64,000 nucleotides of DNA from Diphasiastrum complanatum. Its lineage: Eukaryota; Streptophyta; Lycopodiopsida; Lycopodiales; Lycopodiaceae. The stretch is taken from the NCBI GenBank assembly GCA_029204225.1, contig CM055095.1, positions 22,772,633 through 22,836,632 of the forward strand, given 5' to 3'. Every line of letters begins with the position of its first letter. Position 1 is the first letter of the stretch. The notes beneath the pieces were generated by a model, which saw only the letters and a program-made list of their open reading frames with translations, searched no databases and was not told the origin of the DNA. Position numbers and translations under genes: made by a program. Below are positions 10,378-20,990 of the stretch, piece after piece.

Positions 10378-10966
10378 TGTGTTTCAGGTTATGAAAGAGG
10401 AAATCAGATCTATCAATGATTTGGTGAAGATATCAAGTCTAGAGCATGCTAGAGAGGATTCTACACCAAAATCGGATTCTTTTTGCTTTTGTAGATTGGA
10501 TCTTTTGTAGATTAAAACACTAAATAGGTCAATATACTTGTTCGATTCCAATTTTTGAACTCACATACTAGATTTGGCCGATTTTTGGATCATTGGTTCA
10601 GCCTAAGTGGTGGCTTATAGATTGCATATCAAATTTTCTGCATTTGTATGTAGATTTGGAATAGTAAATTTTTTGTGATTTTGTCAAAACCCTAATTTTG
10701 ATTGGATCTCTAGATAGTGAGGTTGCTGTACTTCATTTGAGTGTGTTTCAATCCTAGGAAGTGGCAAAAGTCATTAGATTGAGGATAGATCATAGGTTGA
10801 TCAAGATTCCATGATTCTTTGTGTTGATTTGCTTGGATAAGTGCTAGAAGAGAATTTGTGAGATAGTTTCAAATCTTGGTGATTTCTTTTGAAAGCATTT
10901 GTTGTTGTTCAAAGGAGTGCTTTGTGCATTGAAGCAGGTTGAAAGAGAAGATCAGGTCATTGCTAC

Positions 10967-11120
10967 ATGGCAACCTCAATTGGAGTCATGTTGGAAGCCA
11001 ATGATAGGCTTACCTCAAGTAACTATTCATTGTTGAAAGTGAGGATGGAGTCACTTCTTGAGATGAATGATGTTTTGGATATTGTTGTAGGTTTGGAGGA
11101 GAGACCAGCAACACAATAAG
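10967..11120 (+). pseudogene. Copia 1 gag, N-terminal fragment
   Basis: About 46 codons starting at the ATG at 10967 match the gag starts at 35065 and 29847 (motifs NDRLTS, KVRMESLLEMND, EERPA). A stop and a deletion junction near 11110-11135 then lead into integrase sequence. Confidence 0.85.
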
Positions 11121-11193
11121 ATCAATTTTGGTATGACATGAGCATGGGATCAAGAGGGAGTATACAACATCAAGGACCCCACAACAAAATGGA

Positions 11194-12516
11194 GTGGCTA
11201 AAAGGAAGAATAGGACTTTATGTGAAAGTGCTAAAGCTATGAGGTTAAGTGCTAATCTTGGCAAACCATTTTGGGATCAAGCTTTGTTGTGTGCCAATTT
11301 CTTGTGCAATAGGTGGCCGAGTGCTGTTTTGGATGGAAGGACACCTTTTGAGATGCTATTCAAGAGGAGGCCGAGTGTCAACTTTCTAAGAACCTTTGGA
11401 TGCACATGCTATGTCAACATTACTCTTGATGATAGGACCAAGGAGGATCCATCTTCAAGAAGAGGTATTTTTGTTGGATATAGTGAGGTGAGTAAAGCCT
11501 ACAAGGTTTACATTCCTTCTACTAACAAAGTGATTGTTGGTAGAGATGTCATTTTTGATGAGGGGAACATTCCAAAGGTGTCTTCAAGCATAATTGATGG
11601 TAGAGTGGATGGATCTAACATTTTTGATGTTGATGAGAAGGATTTTACTTTGGATGGTGGTGATGATGGACCTTCATCAAGTCAAAAGCCAAGGAGAACA
11701 TCAAGAGAAAGACAAGTATCTTCAAGGCTCACATATGATCAAAAGGGTAAGCAAGTAGTTTCTAAAAATTATGTTGCTTTCCTAACCTCTTTGGATGAGC
11801 CTACAAGTGTAGATCAAGCAAGGAAAGAAGAGGAGTGGATCCAAGCAATGGATCTTGAGTATCGATCTCTTACGAAGAGTGGAACATCTTTTGGAGGATC
11901 TTCTTGTGTACATGGAGATATGCAAGTGGATGGATGTTATCTTTCTATAAAATCATGTAATGGATCTGGAAAACAAATTTTGCTAAATGACTTTGATGAT
12001 CAAGTTGAAGACCAAGAGGTTGTTCTCAAAGCGCTTCAACTGGTCAAAAGGGAAGGTGGCAATTTGGAGCTAGTCAAGAGCATCAAAGGAGAGGTAATTG
12101 GCAAAGGTGTTATGGACCTATTTTTGCAGCATATTGAAGACTCAAGTAAGGTCAAAGGAGCAGCAAGGAAGTGTTTTTCAAGTCTACTTTACTTGTTCTA
12201 TCTCATGTTTGAGCATTTTCATGTGGATATGTGCAGGTTGTCAAGATATGGTAAAACTAGCTACATTGGTGAACATTGTTTTGATGTTGGATTTGTACTA
12301 GCATTCTTGGCTGGTTTTGCTGCTGGAAATGAAGCTATTGGAGGTTCATTGTGTCACTCATTCATGGCCAAGTCATCAAGTGTTGATGATATGTTATGGC
12401 AAGATGGACATGGAGGCTCAATCATGGAGTATCATGGTGGATACATGGCAACAAAGGACAAAGGAGGAGGAGACATTCAAGCAGAAGTTGATCACTCACA
12501 TATATTGTTTGTTTGA
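11194..12516 (+). CDS. Copia integrase C-terminus fused to a non-pol module
   Basis: An open frame of 440 codons. Residues 1 to about 210 are the end of Copia integrase and the linker to RT: CESAKAMRLSANLGKPFW, FGCTCYVN, RRGIFVGYSEVSKAYKVY, VGRDVIFDEG, and the RT start EEWIQAMDLEYRSL. At about 11880 it switches to a segment with no RT motif (GNLELVKSIKGEVIGKGVMD, SSLLYLFYLMFEHFHVDMC). The same segment is at about 37560-38280 in Copia 2. The frame stays open across the fusion. Homology to integrase extends upstream to about 11135. The module's function is unknown. Confidence 0.7.
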   Translation: MAKRKNRTLCESAKAMRLSANLGKPFWDQALLCANFLCNRWPSAVLDGRTPFEMLFKRRPSVNFLRTFGCTCYVNITLDDRTKEDPSSRRGIFVGYSEVSKAYKVYIPSTNKVIVGRDVIFDEGNIPKVSSSIIDGRVDGSNIFDVDEKDFTLDGGDDGPSSSQKPRRTSRERQVSSRLTYDQKGKQVVSKNYVAFLTSLDEPTSVDQARKEEEWIQAMDLEYRSLTKSGTSFGGSSCVHGDMQVDGCYLSIKSCNGSGKQILLNDFDDQVEDQEVVLKALQLVKREGGNLELVKSIKGEVIGKGVMDLFLQHIEDSSKVKGAARKCFSSLLYLFYLMFEHFHVDMCRLSRYGKTSYIGEHCFDVGFVLAFLAGFAAGNEAIGGSLCHSFMAKSSSVDDMLWQDGHGGSIMEYHGGYMATKDKGGGDIQAEVDHSHILFV

Positions 12517-12741
12517 TGTATTTTTCCAAAGAGTTCAGTGTCGAAAGCATGGTGGAGGTAGTTCATTTACATTCTATTTGATTCTTCATGTTCTAGTTAC
12601 ATCTTGATATGTAAAATTGATGTAAGAAATAGTGAAGCATCCCAAGTGGACACTATTCTCTATATCAATTATGGTTGTTTCTATTTTGAACATTACATGA
12701 TCATTTAAAGGAGATCTATTCTTAGGAAGAATATCATTCTT

Positions 12742-12981
12742 ATGATGGATCAAAGTTCTATTGTCAAAAACTATGCTAGGAGCAAGCATATTGAGATACA
12801 ATATCATTTTGTGAGGGAGCGAGTCATTGCAAAGGAGGTGGAGCTTCAACATGTGTCTTCAAGGGAATGTGTAGCTGATATCTTCACCAAAGCATTGGGA
12901 AAAGACTTGTTCATGAAGCATAGGAATTCACTTGGAGTACTATCAAAGTCTATGCTAAAACTAGTTGAAGAGGGAGTGTGA
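12742..12981 (+). pseudogene. Copia RNase H, C-terminal fragment
   Basis: ARSKHIEIQYHFVRERV, VELQHVSSRECVADIFTKAL and KHRNSLGV are the standard end of Copia RNase H. The stop codon overlaps the start of the 3' LTR. The polypurine tract gaagagggag is at 12967-12976. Confidence 0.9.
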
Positions 12982-13625
12982 AAGATTCAACTAGTTTCAT
13001 TACATTTTGCAATATTTCCATATTTGGCATATTGAGGCCAAAACTTGTTTTAGACTTAGAGGTTGACTTTTAAAAGCTCATTAGTCTAAATTTCATTTGA
13101 ATAAACACTTTTTGAAAGTGTGGAAAAGTTAGAATGTGATTTTGAGTAGATTCAATTTGAATAGTTGGGTACATTGAATCTAGACCCAAAATTAGTAGGG
13201 TTAGCATTTTGGTGGGAAAGCCAAGTGGCCAAATAGGGTTTGGACCTGCTATAAAAGGATGTAACTTGTGGAGAGAGTGATCTTCTCTCTTCTCTATCTC
13301 ATTTCATGCTTATACATGGTTCTCTTGGGTTCTACTATCCATTGGTGCACTATCTTGGTGATTGCTTGCAATTCTATGTGTAGAATGATCTATATTTGTT
13401 ATTTTTTGATCCACATGCGTGAAATACAGAAGCTTGCTGGTTTTGTATGGCCAAAAATAGTACATAATCATTTCATTCAAGTTTGATCAAGTTCTATTGG
13501 TGTTTGCTTCTCAATTTGTGTGTAGATGCTGATTTTTCTACATTTGTGAGATTGGTAGTGTATTTCTCTTTCTAACCAAAGATCATTCAAGTAGATTGGA
13601 TCTTAAGGATCTGAAATCTTTCACA
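12977..13625 (+). repeat. 3' LTR of Copia 1
   Basis: 649 bp, TGTGAAAG to TTTCACA, near-identical to the 5' copy apart from the local duplication there. TATAAAAG is at 13250-13257. Confidence 0.95.
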
Positions 13626-15314
13626 TCAAATGCTTGCCAAACCTTAGCACGTGTACTTGCCATGCGAGGATCTGAGCCAATATTTGTTGTGCATTGACAT
13701 ATTTTCTTCCAGTACTCCCATTCAACACTGCTTTCACGTGCAGTATGATTTGACAATAAGTGTCTCGCTTTCGCACCACCCATTGAAACTTTTGTTGGAA
13801 CATCTTGAGTTTTTCCACTCATCTCAATGTCTTTGGTAAGACTCATGTTGCCCATGCAGCTATCCACCATATGTGATTTTCGGATTGCACGCTAAATTCT
13901 TTACAATTACTTCTGCCAAACTGTTGCAATTCACGATTCATCAAGGTGATTGTGACACGTTCAAGTTTATGTCCTTTTACGATTTCTGCTTCGTCCAACT
14001 TAATAACAAATATAACTTTACCTCCGCAATCTGTAAAACAAAAATTTTACTACGAAAACATATTAGTTGAAGAAAAGCATACAATTGAAAACTGAAATCC
14101 ACAATAAATGTTCTTACCATTTGTTTTAACTTCGTAATGTCGGATCATCATCGCTTGGACCTTTTTCAGATCTAAGAACATATTGTTGCCTTGATGATAA
14201 TGAAAAGTTGTCGGAGGTCCATTCTTCTTATTGGTTACTGTAAAAGAATCCTCAATATGCTGATTCAGAGAGCAATGCATTCTCGTTTGGCGGATTCAAC
14301 AAGTTTATAAGTAGGTATTATTTGATGGCGTTTTAACCCATTTCTGTTAGAGCGTTTCATATACTTCTTCAAAGCTCTATACCCCTTGCGACTCACACCT
14401 CCTTGGTCACATGCGTACACCATCTCTTTAACATTTGGATTTGGCTTGAACTTGTCAACTAGCTTTTTTGCAATTCTCAAGCGAATTGAATCACTTGTTT
14501 CATCTTCCACAATCTCAATCAAATCTTTACCCTTCAAAAAATGTTTCATATATTTTCCAGAAATAAATATTTTCCAACCGTCTTTTGCAAGAACTCTTTT
14601 GTGTCCCTCATACATCTTTTACTGGCACCACCACCTGGTGCCAAAGCTTCTAGTTTGTGTCTCTTAGTGTTTTTATTTTGTGCTTGCTGATCCATCGAGA
14701 CTCTACGCTTTCGTTGTAAGTCATATATTGCCCTCTAAAATATACTGATTGAAAATTGCAATTCTTCATTTTTTGTGACAGAACTGGCAAGCTCTATTTT
14801 CAAACCATTTATCTTCTGCTCCAATTTCATATTTATTCTATGCAATGACTTTAAATTGTCATTCATACTCAAGATATGAATGTTTGCCGTATTTGCCAAT
14901 GTCTCAGCTTGGATTATTCAAGAATCCATTGCTTGACAATAGCCAAGCTGTCCATTCCGACCATCTCCAACGAACCTTAATAAACTATGTACATCAGAAA
15001 ATTTAGGAGGAGCACCTACCCGTGGATTATGAGGGTATAAATCACCTCTTACCCATAGGTCAATATGTTTTTTGCCTTCTAATCTCCAACAACGCATCTC
15101 ATACGGATTTAAGTTAACACCCCATGTAGCTTTGGTGGTTGCATAATCCTTCTATATCTTCACATGTAAGTGATACTTGGTTGTCATCTTCAAGATGTCG
15201 AATTTCCCAAAAGAATCTATGTAGAACTTTACAATATACCTTAATCAAATGGTGAAAAAGTTCAATGTGAATTAACCATGATATAAGCTTTATTAGGCAT
15301 ATACTAGTTTCCAT

Positions 15315-15918
15315 CCCTAGGGTCCTATTGTAGTTAGGACAATGAAAGGTCGTCCTATACTAACCCTACTCTAGTTGTAATTTGTAACTTACCTATTAGT
15401 TGCCTATTATAGTCTATGCAAATAACCTACAATAGTCTATGAAAATGAGACCTACATTTAGGCCTTAACTCTTGCTCATCTTGTATGGTAACCCAAGGTA
15501 AAGGTGCCACGTAGGATTGATTAGCACTAAATTAATGATGATTAGAAAACCTGTTTAGGCAAGAAAGAGGCCCTTTTTGAGTCCAAAAAGGGCCCTAATG
15601 CTCTATTCCGGTTGGGTTTTCCGTGGTAGGAATCTCTTCAGTATAATTTGTTTTTTTTTTGATGCCATTTTATTGAACTCGATATAATTATTATTATTTT
15701 TGTTTTTTATTATAAGATTGTTTCATTATTATTATTTTTTATTAATTTCTTTAGTTTTTTTTAAATTTTTTAATTAATTAATAAATTTTGCTAGTAGGGA
15801 ATTCAAGGGGAAGACTTAGTATTAAAAGGGCTTTTTATTGGTATAAGTTGTGTTTTTGGGATTGTTTTTTGGGTGTTTATGCCTTTTTTTTTTTGACCTC
15901 TAAGGCCTTGTCAAGATG
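15315..15918. other. Intergenic, AT-rich, no gene seen
   Basis: The sequence becomes very AT-rich at 15640-15790, with runs of T and ATT repeats. No ORF of note and no element terminus was identified. Confidence 0.5.
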
Positions 15919-16137
15919 GTGGTTCGATCGAAATATGGAACATAAGTTTCGATCGAAAATTATGTGGATCTGGTCCGGTCGAGATTTTATCAAGCTTTGA
16001 CTCGGTTGAGATTTGACCCAAAAATTCGGTCGAGATTTGATTCAAAAATTCGGTTGAGATGGTCTTAAAAAAAAATTCAGTCGAAATGATCTCCAAACAT
16101 TCGGTCGAGATGGTCTTCAAAATTTCGGTTGAGATGA
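15919..16137. repeat. Degenerate tandem array, about 24-bp unit, about 9 copies
   Basis: Unit consensus TTCGGTCGAGATGGTCTTCA with variants TTCGGTTGAGAT and TTCGATCGAAAT. Unit lengths are 21-28 bp. On the minus strand it translates as repeated ISTE motifs, which is a by-product of the repeat. The array ends exactly where the truncated Gypsy A LTR begins. Confidence 0.85.
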
Positions 16138-16749
16138 CAGAGCCTCAATCAATCCCATTATCTGAACACATAGCTCATTCGGAGTTGAAGGAATTTCTGC
16201 TAAAAGTTATGTTTAACCGCTTCGGCTAATTCTCTGCGCACATTAGTCAGAATTATTACTTGCTGGTGTCACCTGAAAATCCGTGTTAGAGTAACTGAAA
16301 TTCAGTATAACTTAAGAAATGTGTGTGACACAAACAAAACAGTATCACAATCAATCACAGATCATACAGAGTGTGTTCGCACAAATGATAAGAAGTAATT
16401 CTGTGAGAGATAACAGAAGGAAAGAATGTTCAAGCTTTAAGAACTTGCTCTTCGCTCTCTATTGATACTCAGCTCTACATAGAAATGCGTATGTACAATG
16501 GCACATAGTGGTATCCTTATAGGAATGTTCTTCAGTCTCAATGTCACTTACGAACTGTCAAACGTCGGTTTTGAACTTCTATTGCGTCTCTTTAGAACGT
16601 CGCAACTTCTACTCAAAATATGAATTTACAAAGTGCGAAATAGGCCTTTACATGTATTTAGGCACTATAGCACATTTTATATATATGGAAATTGAAAATT
16701 TTACAATATATGACAAAATTTGGATAATGTAAGATATGAAGACTCCACA
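16138..16749 (-). repeat. 3' LTR of Gypsy A, truncated
   Basis: On the minus strand it starts TGTGGAGTC at 16749, right after the polypurine tract. Its distal part (16138-16270) matches 30008-30130 in the Gypsy A 5' LTR, including TTAGCCGAAGCGGTTAAAC. It stops at GAGGCTCTGTC (16138), where the other copy continues for about 400 bp. Confidence 0.8.
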
Positions 16750-16762
16750 TATCCCCTTCCTC
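16750..16762 (-). other. Polypurine tract of Gypsy A
   Basis: Plus strand TATCCCCTTCCTC, followed by CACAT on its LTR side. The same tract and spacing occur at 43601-43613 for Gypsy B, showing that A and B are one lineage and both read on the minus strand here. Confidence 0.8.
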
Positions 16763-16792
16763 AACTGTGCAACGGCTCGCAAACAATCTGAT

Positions 16793-18825
16793 TTATGTCC
16801 TTCTTTGTCGCTTTCGGCTAGTTGGCTTGCTGTGAAAAATAGCCTTGTCCCGGGCTTCATTCTCTTCATTTTCTTGTTCCAATGTCAGTCCTTTTGTTGC
16901 CAGGAAATAGTTGTTCTTCAAGTTGTACTCTTCTTGGAATGACAAATTTGGATAACCACCCATTCCTTGATTGCCGATTGGTGCAAGGGGGTTTTCAATT
17001 AATGTATTATTAACAAGATGTGCATACCAACTATCCTCAGTCAGGATTTCAGACATCTCGACAGAAGGGACAGTTAGTGAAAGGGCATCATATGTATATT
17101 CGAGAAATTTCTCTTTAATATACAGTTGTTGGACAGACAGGAGGGCATACGAAATGAGAGAAGCAATATTTACATGGCTGTAAATATAATATGGTCTAGT
17201 TATGGGGTTAGTGGAGCAAAGTATATTGTTTGCTTTTACTTCCTCCAAATAATGAGAATATAGTTAGTTTTCCAGTTTGTGTAGATTTCCCATAGATCAG
17301 GAAATAAGAACTGATGAGTAACTCGGGAAGAAACCACTTTAGAGTTAGAAACAACTTCTTTTACATCAAGAATGTTAATTGATTCTAACTTATTCAAATA
17401 CTCATCCAATGCTGGAAAAATATTATTTTCAAATGTTCTTAGATATTTAAGATGTATATATACAAGGATCCTGCGACCACATGAATATAGTTAGTTTGCA
17501 CATCGAACTTGTTCTGAACAATGGCAAGGGTGAGGATTTCTTTTTTATGTACAGTTAGTCTAGACCATAAAGTATTTATGTTAGAAAAAGTCCAAGGGTT
17601 CTCCCATTGTTCTTTTGTGTAACCAAAACGTTTAGGTAAAAAAAGGTAATCCATTCTCCATTGGAGTTCTGGACTACAAAAAGGTGGAATAAAAAATCTT
17701 AGTTCCTGATGAAATGTCTGAAATTCTGACCTTAGTAGTGAGTAGACAATCTTGTTTTTCTTTACAGCTGCTCCACTTGGTGACGTTTGGGCTTGGTATG
17801 GAATGACGCTTAACGCCTCAAGTTGGTCTTCAGTAGCTTGTACCTCTGCAGCATAATTGGTTTCGGTCTGTGTTTCTTGATCTCTCAGGATCTGCCTGCA
17901 GATGGTATCCGTTTGGATGGCCTTTTCTGACATTACTGGTGCTAGCTCATCTGTCTGCGTCTCCTGATCTTGTCCTTGCACTGGTTCTTCTGCATCAAGA
18001 ATCTGCATTTGGCCTGATTGGAATTCGGCCTTTTCTAATTCTTCCTTTAGCTTCTCATAAGCAATCATCTGCAGTTACAGATATTGCATTTGGAAGGTCT
18101 GGATCATCCTCTCCTGGATTCCCTTCCATGCTACCGGATCGATTCGGTACCTGCCATGAGATACGCAGGCATCGAGTGTGACTTCGGCGCTGATTCGCCA
18201 CAGTATTGCCTCTTTGGCCTGTTTCTTGTGTATCTGATTGTCTTTCTTTAACATTTCTGCAGAATTTTGCAGTTGGGCAATTGATTCTTGAGCACTGTTG
18301 AGTTCATTGCTCAGCTCTGTATTGCTACTCTGAAGAGTAGTTCGCACTCGTCTCTCCTCCTGCAAAGAAGCCTGCAGGGTCTGAAGTTGTTGTTTAAGCA
18401 GTATGTTCTCACTTTTGAAGGCGTTGTACTGCTCTTGCATTTCTTCCAGCACTTCGAACGTGGCATCCTGCCTTCCTTTCACTTCTTCAAGCTTTGTATC
18501 TTTTCTGCTCAGCTCCGCCTTAGCTGCTTCAAGCTCCTCATTTCTATAAGCCAACTCAGCCTTTGTTTCGATCAGCTCTGTATCTTTTTGGGTGAGCTCT
18601 GTTCAGACTCTTTCATACTTGGACCCCAACTTTCTGGATACCTTTTCCAAGCTAGCAAGATGCTGAATAGCTGCCCTAGTATCTGGCAGTAGTGTTCCAA
18701 AAACCTTTTGATATAACTCGACATCGAGGATTGGTTCCTCGACATCGCTTTCACTGCCCTACTGGTCATTAGAAAGCTGCTCTTCTCCTTGTGGTTCTGG
18801 CTCTTGTGGTATTTCAGCCTGATTA
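16793..18825 (-). pseudogene. Gypsy A extra ORF, distal part: coiled coil with TQT motifs
   Basis: This lies between pol and the 3' LTR and is not pol. Read from 18825 it has an acidic start, then a long coiled coil in 18554-18075 (EELEAAKAELSRKDTKLEEV, ELNSAQESIAQLQNSAEML), one in-frame stop at 18075, then the same frame to 17439. That part has three motifs QETQTD, AIQTDT and QETQTE (17960-17865) and then an aromatic-rich domain (FFIPPFCSPELQWRMDYLF). The last open piece is 17248-16793 with a basic tail (SRKRQRR). Extra ORFs in this position are known in Tat-type Gypsy elements. Its proximal half is at 42366-43340, separated by the inversion. Confidence 0.7.
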
Positions 18826-19821
18826 AATAGTTAAGTATACCTCCTATGGTATAGGTGAATGTATTCTCAATCTAATCGTTAACTAGACCCTTTCGCGGGA
18901 GCGATGCACCTGTTATTTTAGAGGTGTGTTTGTTTGTCCCGTAGAACATATATTGATCTCACACTTCAGTCTCGATCATCGAGAGAGAAGAGTTTATGCT
19001 TATGTAAGAGATTGAAGAAGTGAATAGAGTTCTGTGATTCTCTCTTATCTCTATTCTCCGCACTGTTGAGAGTGAGTGATCTGGAGTCTGCTAACAATCT
19101 CTAACACATTTCATGAACTTCTCTCTGATCAGACAGACGCTCTAGTGCATTACAGTCATTTGTTGAGTTTTTGTAAAGCATGCTCTAAAGAACTGTCTTT
19201 AAACTATCTTATTTGTCTATCACGAATACTTTCTTCTCGGCACTCGAATAATGACTATCTTTGGTAGAGTCTAGCACGATCATTGAATAAAGCTGTATGT
19301 ATACATATGAGATGGCAGTCCTTGCTTGAAGAATTAAGTCTCTGATCTGTCTTCTTGATTGACATTGACATAAGTTTCTAACGTATTCTAAAACTCTTCG
19401 TGTTCTTTAACCATTAAGTTGGACTTTAGTTGTTAAGGACTTCTGTCTAGAAGCGAATAGTTCGCGAACGCGATTAATTAATTGTCTGCACAGTCACGAA
19501 TACATCGAATGATTTTTGATTCTCTGTTGACACCTTAATCAGCCAGAGTGTAGTACCGCTGTACTACTCTGAAAACATCTCATTTGTAAAACGCACTTTA
19601 TCCAATTCGATAGAGGCCAGATTGTTGTTTTGAATTTATTAACACTACCCATCCCAAATATAAGTAATACTGGTTACTTTTAATGTCTGTCGACAACCAA
19701 AATTACACTCAAAACCACTTGCCGTAGTTGTACCAAAAACATAACTTTCTAACGCTGTCCTATGTGGGAACGACATTATTTACTATAAAATCTATATTAA
19801 CCCTGTTGGTATAGTACAACA
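18826..19821 (+). repeat. LTR fragment of Gypsy B, displaced by inversion
   Basis: About 1 kb that is the reverse complement of 45991-46989, the inner part of the Gypsy B 5' LTR, ending GTATAGTACAACA. It lacks the first 260 bp of that LTR, which are at 43341-43600. No primer site follows it. It is best explained as the missing part of the Gypsy B 3' LTR. Confidence 0.85.
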
Positions 19822-19826
19822 TTTAT
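19822..19826 (+). other. Target-site duplication of Gypsy B (inverted half)
   Basis: TTTAT here is the reverse complement of ATAAA at 47255-47259, immediately outside the other end of Gypsy B. With 18826-43340 flipped they become a direct 5-bp duplication. Confidence 0.8.
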
Positions 19827-20149
19827 CTTTCACATTCACCCTCAAATCCAACTTTTTTTTCGCCTTTATAATATATTCGTTTTAGTACAAAAAATGATTT
19901 TATGTTTTCTAGATAATGCTTTTTTGAGAGACTACATAAGACCATCCCAAATTGATATAGAGACTAGTATCCATCAAGGATGCATCACTATCTCTTATGA
20001 CAATTTATCAATGTGATATGAGATTACAAAAAGTAAACTCCTTAAGGAGACCATATAAAATTTTCTTGCTATAAGAAAATAGTATCTTTATTTCTACAAA
20101 TCCATCTCTCTAGGATTGTGACAAAGAATGCTAAGAACCTTTATAATTT

Positions 20150-20400
20150 ATATAGAGTTCATGCTTGACCTTATCAATATCACTATTACTATATTTTGTA
20201 AGTGTAGTGTCATCAACATAATGTAACAAGAAAATAAAATGGGTTCCATCCATTTTGGAAAAAAAATGGATGATCATACACTTATCACAAACCTACGAGT
20301 GAGCACAAAAGTGTTGGGTGGTTGCTTGAGCCCATACAAGCTCTTCTTGAGTGGACTTGCAAACACCTACAACAACCACCTAAAAATGATCTTAAAGTCA
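20150..20400 (-). pseudogene. Copia RT fragment
   Basis: The minus strand reads SPLKKSLYGLKQPPNTF, the conserved YGLKQAP block of Copia RT, followed by a degraded region where the YVDD motif should be. It has stops and no LTR. 19827-20150 has nothing recognisable. Confidence 0.7.
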
Positions 20401-20682
20401 TCATGAGCTAGGCTCTAGTGCCATACGAAAATTTTACTCAAGGTGTGGCTATTATGATGATTCATCACAACATAAAAACAACTTAGAATATTAGGAAATC
20501 AAGTTAAAAAATTTGTCAAAATTTGTGCATAAAAGATCAAATAGATTTAAAAAATATTGACCACTAAACAAGCTCTAGATTTTATATAAGTGACATTCCA
20601 TCCACACTTTTCCTAAAGCCATCCATTATTTTTCATAGCTAATAAGCATGCTAAAACATTCAACAACAACGAGAATGCTTAA

Positions 20683-20831
20683 GGAGTGCACTGTAGGGGC
20701 ACCTGCAGTGTTGGCCCCACTCCATCCAATGGTGATGGATGGAGCTAAGGGAGAAAAAATCTATCTCTCCCCTTGGATGGAGTGGGGCTTGTGCAGCAGA
20801 GGCACTGCAGGTGCTTCTACGGTGCACTCTC
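20683..20831. mobile_element. 149-bp foldback MITE (Tourist/Harbinger-like)
   Basis: Terminal inverted repeats GGAGTGCACTGTAGGGGCAC and the complement of GTGCTTCTACGGTGCACTCTC; the arms extend inward through CCCACTCCATCCAA so that nearly the whole element folds back. TAA flanks it at both ends (20680-20682 and 20832-20834), the 3-bp target duplication typical of Harbinger-type MITEs. It has no coding capacity; the reading frame across it is incidental. Confidence 0.75.
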
Positions 20832-20837
20832 TAATAA

Positions 20838-20990
20838 GAGCCTACAACAACCAAGGCAAGTGTTGTGGGACTATTACCAATTTAGGTGGGGAATATTGTT
20901 GTGGTGGGTCCCACCCATCATGTGTGTATAAGTCCAACCCAATGAGCATAGCTAGTAATGTTACACAAGTTGTAATTTAGAAATATAGTG
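20838..20990 (+). repeat. LTR fragment with shared TATA block
   Basis: TGTGGTGGGTCCCACC followed by ATGTGTGTATAAGTCCAACC and AATGAGCA matches, on the opposite strand, the LTRs ending at 55797 and 59571. It is a short remnant beside the MITE. 21000-21550 beyond it shows no gene. Confidence 0.55.

Larger units (their letters stand above)
9688..13625 (+). mobile_element. Ty1/Copia element 1, internally deleted
   Basis: LTRs begin TGTGAAAG and end TTTCACA, and the element is flanked by the direct duplication TCAAA (9683-9687 and 13626-13630). A tRNA-Met-type primer site follows the 5' LTR and a polypurine tract precedes the 3' LTR. The interior is a deletion derivative: about 50 codons of gag, then the end of integrase, then a non-pol module, then the last part of RNase H. 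It lacks protease, RT and most of RNase H, so it is non-autonomous. It lies inside an exon of the 9055-15314 locus. Confidence 0.95.
9055..15314 (-). pseudogene. Unrecognised multi-exon locus, split by a Copia insertion
   Basis: Read on the minus strand, about 15130-14690 encodes a basic segment (NPYEMRCWRLEGKKHIDLW) and a heptad-rich helix (LHRINMKLEQKINGLKIEL). 14615-14281 encodes KFKPNPNVKEMVYACDQGG. 14280-14118 continues after a frameshift. A phase-correct 87-nt intron (14117-14031, GTAAGA to TTACAG) leads to CGGKVIFVIKLDEAEIVKGH. After another frameshift, 13820-13631 reads into 9687-9553 across the Copia target site (AKVWQAFD then ALSQTINKK), ending HIAHYI. A second intron 9552-9474 precedes AIWNTQGMEKSHYRAKATY, ending near 9145 or 9055. 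From memory only, it resembles uncharacterised repeated proteins that may be transposon-derived. Frameshifts, stops and the insertion make it a pseudogene. Confidence 0.6.

Noticed and set aside
15911-16120. Minus-strand ORF with repeated ISTE motifs
   Set aside because: It is the translation of the 24-bp tandem array, without a coding context.
20648-20980. 110-codon ORF over the MITE
   Set aside because: Its frame is made of the two MITE arms and an LTR fragment; no protein homology is visible.
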